Origin: Rhizobiaceae bacterium
Lineage (GTDB): Bacteria; Pseudomonadota; Alphaproteobacteria; Rhizobiales; Rhizobiaceae
Length of the DNA: 8,908 nucleotides
Direction: 5' to 3'
Assembly (NCBI GenBank): GCA_028865845.1
Contig: JAGWJK010000124.1
Location: forward strand, 1 to 8,908
Of this stretch, positions 6,515 through 8,908 are shown piece by piece (position 1 is the first letter of the stretch; each line of letters starts with the position of its first letter). A model generated the notes under the pieces. That model was not told where the DNA came from. It did no database searches and worked only from the letters and a program-made list of their open reading frames with translations. A program made the translations under genes and the position numbers.

Positions 6515-6964
6515 CTAGGCCCTCTGGATCAGCCCGAGCTGCATCATCGCCGTCAAGCCGTCGTCCAGCCCATTCTCCTCGACGATCATGCCGTCGACCA
6601 CTTTCAACACGGTCTTGCCCGTGAAGTGCATCTTGCGGCCGGTCGCGGCCGCCAGGCCGCCGAGAACGAAGTCGTCGAAAGCCGGACCCGTATGCGTGCC
6701 GCCGCCTTCCCACTGCCCGACGACATAGTCGCCTTCCGCGATCAGATCGGAGGTTCCCCAGAAGTTGAGATCGGGGAACGCTGCCCGGAAGTCGGTCATG
6801 AATGCCTTGATGTCCTCGCGGCCGCGGCGTGGTTCGTGGAGGGAATATTGTAGGAGCATGTCGGGTGCTGCAATCTCATCGACTACGGCGAGATTGACAT
6901 CCTTGCCCCAAAACTCGGTGAACCAGCGAACGACAACGGCCTTGTTGTCTTCTTCTTTGCTCAT
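6515..6964 (-). CDS. SnoaL-like / ester cyclase family protein (NTF2-like fold)
   Basis: The 149-residue protein looks like the SnoaL-like polyketide/ester cyclase family, a cone-shaped NTF2-like fold. Typical elements are the first helix NKAVVVRWFTEFW, the DEIAAPDMLLQYS strand, GREDIKAFMTDFRAAFPDLNF, the paired strands DLIAEGDYVVGQWEGGGTHTG, GRKMHFTGKTVLKVVDGMIVEE and a C-terminal GLDDGLTAMMQLGLI. Length is normal for the family. These proteins range from cyclases to stress or catabolic accessory proteins, and no polyketide genes are near, so no reaction is assigned. ATG at 6964 is chosen: GAGAGGA ends 8-9 bases upstream across a run of T. A TTG seven codons earlier is less likely. The gene is divergent from phnS and has a structured leader (see 6965-7027). 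Confidence 0.85.
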   Translation of the reverse strand: MSKEEDNKAVVVRWFTEFWGKDVNLAVVDEIAAPDMLLQYSLHEPRRGREDIKAFMTDFRAAFPDLNFWGTSDLIAEGDYVVGQWEGGGTHTGPAFDDFVLGGLAAATGRKMHFTGKTVLKVVDGMIVEENGLDDGLTAMMQLGLIQRA

Positions 6965-7027
6965 GGAAAAAAATCCTCTCTTCAAATTCGAGAGGCCATC
7001 GAAACCGCTCGATGGCCTGATGAGAGG
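6965..7027 (-). promoter_or_regulatory. Attenuator-like leader of the SnoaL-like gene with two competing hairpins
   Basis: Read 5' to 3' on the minus strand, the first hairpin has perfect 10-base arms, AGGCCATCGA (7018-7009) and TCGATGGCCT (7002-6993), with a 6-base loop. The second hairpin pairs CCTCTC (6995-6990) with GAGAGG (6980-6975) and is followed by A and seven T, the form of an intrinsic terminator. The arms overlap by three bases (6995-6993), so both cannot form fully. GAGAGG is also the ribosome site of the gene. A second CCTCTC at 7027-7022 could pair with the same GAGAGG around the first hairpin. No known riboswitch class is recognised and the ligand, if any, is unknown. Confidence 0.5.
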
Positions 7028-7056
7028 AATAGTTGAGCATTTCGGGCACCAAACTC

Positions 7057-7082
7057 CGTTTCCTGTCCTTAAATCGGAAACG
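7057..7082. promoter_or_regulatory. Inverted repeat CGTTTCC-N12-GGAAACG in the divergent region
   Basis: Seven-base perfect arms at 7057-7063 and 7076-7082 lie in the shared control region, about 90-120 bp upstream of the SnoaL-like start. The 7057-7063 arm is part of the repeated word CAGGAAACGGAG (minus strand, 7065-7054). It may be an operator or an RNA hairpin. Confidence 0.3.
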
Positions 7083-7145
7083 AGCGCTGAGTCACTGCGC
7101 CGATAACGTCTGCCGCTTGGATCACTAAACTATAGGTATTAGCTA

Positions 7146-7180
7146 TTGTCATACAGATGTAATAGTCAATGCTTATGAAT
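7146..7180 (+). promoter_or_regulatory. Candidate Pho box and -10 element of phnS
   Basis: TTGTCAT-ACAG-ATGTAAT (7146-7163) matches the PhoB direct repeat CTGTCAT-N4-CTGTCAT at 11 of 14 defined positions with the correct 11-base period. A -10-like TATGAA (7174-7179) begins 10 bases after the box, the usual geometry when PhoB replaces the -35 contact. Transcription would start about 65 bases before the phnS ATG. Control by phosphate limitation fits a phosphonate importer. Confidence 0.5.
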
Positions 7181-7252
7181 TTCTCGTTCCATATTGCTAC
7201 AGCCTGAGCCTCATACGGGTTGGGCAGCTCCTATTTCAGCGAGGAAATCATC

Positions 7253-8284
7253 ATGAACGTGAAATCAATTCTGGCGATCGCCGGGCTTTTCGCCTCGGTC
7301 GCTTTGCCAGCCATGGCGGACGACAAGGTCGTAACCATCTACAGCGCCGATGGCCTTCATGATGGTACGCCGAGTTGGTTCGGCAACGAATTCGACGCAT
7401 TCACCAAGGCGACCGGCATCAAGGTGCAATACGTCGAGGCTGGCTCGAGCGGCGTTGTCGATCGCATCGCCAAGGAAAAGTCCAACACCCAGGCCGATGT
7501 CCTCGTTACGCTGCCGCCCTTCATCCAGAAGGCTGAGAGCGAAAACCTGCTGCAGGCCTACACGCCTACCGGCGCCGACAAGATCGATGCGCGCGACAAG
7601 GATCCGAAGGGTTTCTACGTCGCCATGATCAACAACTATCCGAATTTCATCTACAACAGCTCCGTCCTGAAATCCGCTCCGGTTACGTATCAGGACCTGC
7701 TGGACGCGAAATTCAAACAGAAGATCCAATATTCGACGCCGGGTCAGGCCGGTGACGGCACCGCGCTCATGCTTCAGGCTTTCCACGCCTTCGGCAGCAA
7801 GGATGCCGGCCTCGATTATCTGAAGAAGCTGCAGGTCAACAATCTCGGCCCGTCCGCCTCGACCGGCAAGCTGACCGCACTGGTCAACAAGGGTGAACTT
7901 TATGTCGCCAACGGCGATCTCCAGATGAACCTCGCCCAGCAGGCCGACAATCCGAACATCAAAATCTTCTTCCCGGCCGGTCCCGATGGTAAGAAGACTG
8001 CCTTCCCGCTGCCTTACTACATCGCCCTTGTCGCGAATGCGCCGAACAGCGATAACGGCAAGAAGCTGATCGACTTCCTGCTCGCCGAACAGGCTCAGAA
8101 GGATGTCAGCGCTGTCGCCCAGGGTCTGCCCGTGCGCACCGATATCCATCCGACCGACGACAACTATGCCAAGCTCCATGCCATCATGGACGGCATCGAA
8201 ATCTGGTCGCCTGATTGGACCAAGGTCCTTTCCGACCTGAAGACCGACGTCGACGCCTACAATCAGGCAACCGCGAGCAATTGA
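7253..8284 (+). CDS. phnS: Periplasmic substrate-binding protein of a 2-aminoethylphosphonate ABC transporter
   Basis: The 343-residue precursor begins with a Sec signal peptide (KSILAIAGLFASVALPAMA, cleavage after residue 22 before DDK). The mature part is a family-1 type solute-binding protein: VVTIYSADGLHDG, FTKATGIKVQYVEAGSSGVVDRI, ADVLVTLPPFIQKAE, NNYPNFIYNSS, FKQKIQYSTPGQAGDGTA, FPLPYYIALV and GKKLIDFLLAEQAQ. This pattern is that of PhnS of the phnSTUV system, which captures 2-aminoethylphosphonate; related iron or polyamine binders are the alternative. The ATG at 7253 is preceded by GAGGAAA at 7241-7247, and an earlier frame start near 7220 lacks the signal peptide geometry. The stop overlaps the phnT start by one base. 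The Pho-box-like site upstream supports phosphate control. Confidence 0.86.
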   Translation: MNVKSILAIAGLFASVALPAMADDKVVTIYSADGLHDGTPSWFGNEFDAFTKATGIKVQYVEAGSSGVVDRIAKEKSNTQADVLVTLPPFIQKAESENLLQAYTPTGADKIDARDKDPKGFYVAMINNYPNFIYNSSVLKSAPVTYQDLLDAKFKQKIQYSTPGQAGDGTALMLQAFHAFGSKDAGLDYLKKLQVNNLGPSASTGKLTALVNKGELYVANGDLQMNLAQQADNPNIKIFFPAGPDGKKTAFPLPYYIALVANAPNSDNGKKLIDFLLAEQAQKDVSAVAQGLPVRTDIHPTDDNYAKLHAIMDGIEIWSPDWTKVLSDLKTDVDAYNQATASN

Positions 8285-8908
8285 TGGCACTGTTGGAAAC
8301 CAAGGTTTCCGACGGCGCGGGGCCGGCGTCATCGCCGGCCTCTTCCGCCAAGCGGATCCGCTTCGAAAACGTCTCCGTCGCCTATAATGGGCTAACTGTG
8401 CTGGATTCCCTGAACCTGACGGTCAACCCGGGCGAAATCGTTGCGCTGATTGGTCCCTCCGGCTCGGGAAAGACGACCGCGCTCAGGGCTGTCGCCGGTT
8501 TTGTCCGCCCCGCGAGCGGCCGCATCCTGATCGGCGATCGCGACGTAACCGACCTTGCGCCCTACGACCGGGACATCGGCATGGTGGTGCAGAACTATGC
8601 CCTGTTTCCGCATATGCGCGTCGAGGAAAATGTTGCCTTCGGATTGCGGGCGCGCTGTACAGCCGAAGAGACGATCCGCACCCGCGTGCCAGAGGCGCTT
8701 GCAATGGTCGGCATGTCGACCTATGCCAAGCGGTATCCGCGCGAACTTTCAGGCGGCCAGCAGCAACGTGTCGCAATCGCGCGCGCCATTGCCATCCGTC
8801 CGCAGGTTCTGCTGCTCGACGAACCGCTCTCCGCACTCGACGCGCAGATCCGCCGATCCATGGTGGACGAGCTTGCCCGGCTGCATCGCGATCTTCCTTC
8901 GCTGACAG
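8284..8908 (+). CDS. phnT: ATP-binding subunit of the 2-aminoethylphosphonate ABC transporter (partial, 208 codons)
   Basis: The gene starts at the ATG within TGATG, overlapping the phnS stop by one base, and is cut by the right edge. It encodes a cytoplasmic ABC ATPase: Walker A GPSGSGKT at residues 57-64, Q-loop Gln103 in VVQNYALFPH, signature LSGGQ at 155-159, Walker B VLLLDEP at 175-181 with catalytic Glu180, and D-loop SALD at 183-186. The H-loop and regulatory C-terminus lie outside the window. PASGRILIGDRDVT and the NYALFPHM region resemble PhnT of Salmonella. There is no good ribosome site of its own, so translation is probably coupled to phnS. A Ser/Ala/Pro-rich stretch of about 22 residues precedes the first strand (RIRFENVSVAY). 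Permease genes are expected next. Confidence 0.88.
   Translation, partial: MALLETKVSDGAGPASSPASSAKRIRFENVSVAYNGLTVLDSLNLTVNPGEIVALIGPSGSGKTTALRAVAGFVRPASGRILIGDRDVTDLAPYDRDIGMVVQNYALFPHMRVEENVAFGLRARCTAEETIRTRVPEALAMVGMSTYAKRYPRELSGGQQQRVAIARAIAIRPQVLLLDEPLSALDAQIRRSMVDELARLHRDLPSLT

Noticed and set aside
6876..7040. Possible 54-codon leader peptide overlapping the SnoaL-like hairpins (ATG at 7040-7038, minus strand)
   Set aside because: Its GGAG is 13 bases from the ATG, there is no run of regulatory codons, and it continues far into the downstream gene in another frame; a translated attenuator is possible but not supported.
7265..8332. Minus-strand 355-codon frame
   Set aside because: A shadow of phnS caused by its GC-rich third positions; no ribosome site, and the plus-strand product is a clear periplasmic binding protein.

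Overview
The window comes from a GC-rich alphaproteobacterium, most likely a member of the Rhizobiales (Rhizobium/Agrobacterium type). This is inferred from codon use, from the pairing of an Ada regulator with an Oxygenase-NA (DUF2086) protein, and from a 2-aminoethylphosphonate uptake operon. No rRNA, tRNA, CRISPR array, transposase or phage gene was seen.

Layout. Positions 1-3129 (minus strand) hold the N-terminal 1043 codons of a very large secreted repeat protein of the autotransporter/adhesin type; its C-terminus lies beyond the left edge. Positions 3130-3673 are a comparatively AT-rich non-coding stretch with several inverted repeats, probably including the adhesin's control region. Four more minus-strand genes follow, transcribed towards the adhesin: a SnoaL-like protein (6964-6515), a small nucleotidylyltransferase (6309-5812), the methylation-damage repair regulator Ada (5701-4607) and a 2-oxoglutarate/Fe(II) oxygenase of the Oxygenase-NA family (4411-3674). 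The gaps between them (about 110-205 bp) contain candidate promoters, hairpins and terminators, so they look like separately tuned units rather than one tight operon. On the plus strand, phnS (7253-8284) and phnT (from 8284, cut by the right edge) begin a phosphonate ABC importer operon. It is divergent from the SnoaL-like gene across a 288-bp shared control region.

How the genes work together. Ada and the oxygenase form a recognisable alkylation-damage repair cassette. PhnS should bind 2-aminoethylphosphonate in the periplasm, and PhnT should power its import; a Pho-box-like site 90 bp upstream of phnS fits control by phosphate starvation. The adhesin should act at the cell surface. No functional link between these three modules is visible.

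The least expected signals are in non-coding DNA. The leader of the SnoaL-like gene can form two overlapping, mutually exclusive hairpins. The second ends in a run of seven T and contains the ribosome binding site, as in an attenuator or riboswitch expression platform. Other signals are an FNR/FixK-like palindrome upstream of the adhesin, a GTTC-N7-GAAC dyad upstream of ada, and a 12-base element (CAGGAAACGGAG) found upstream of two or three of the minus-strand genes.
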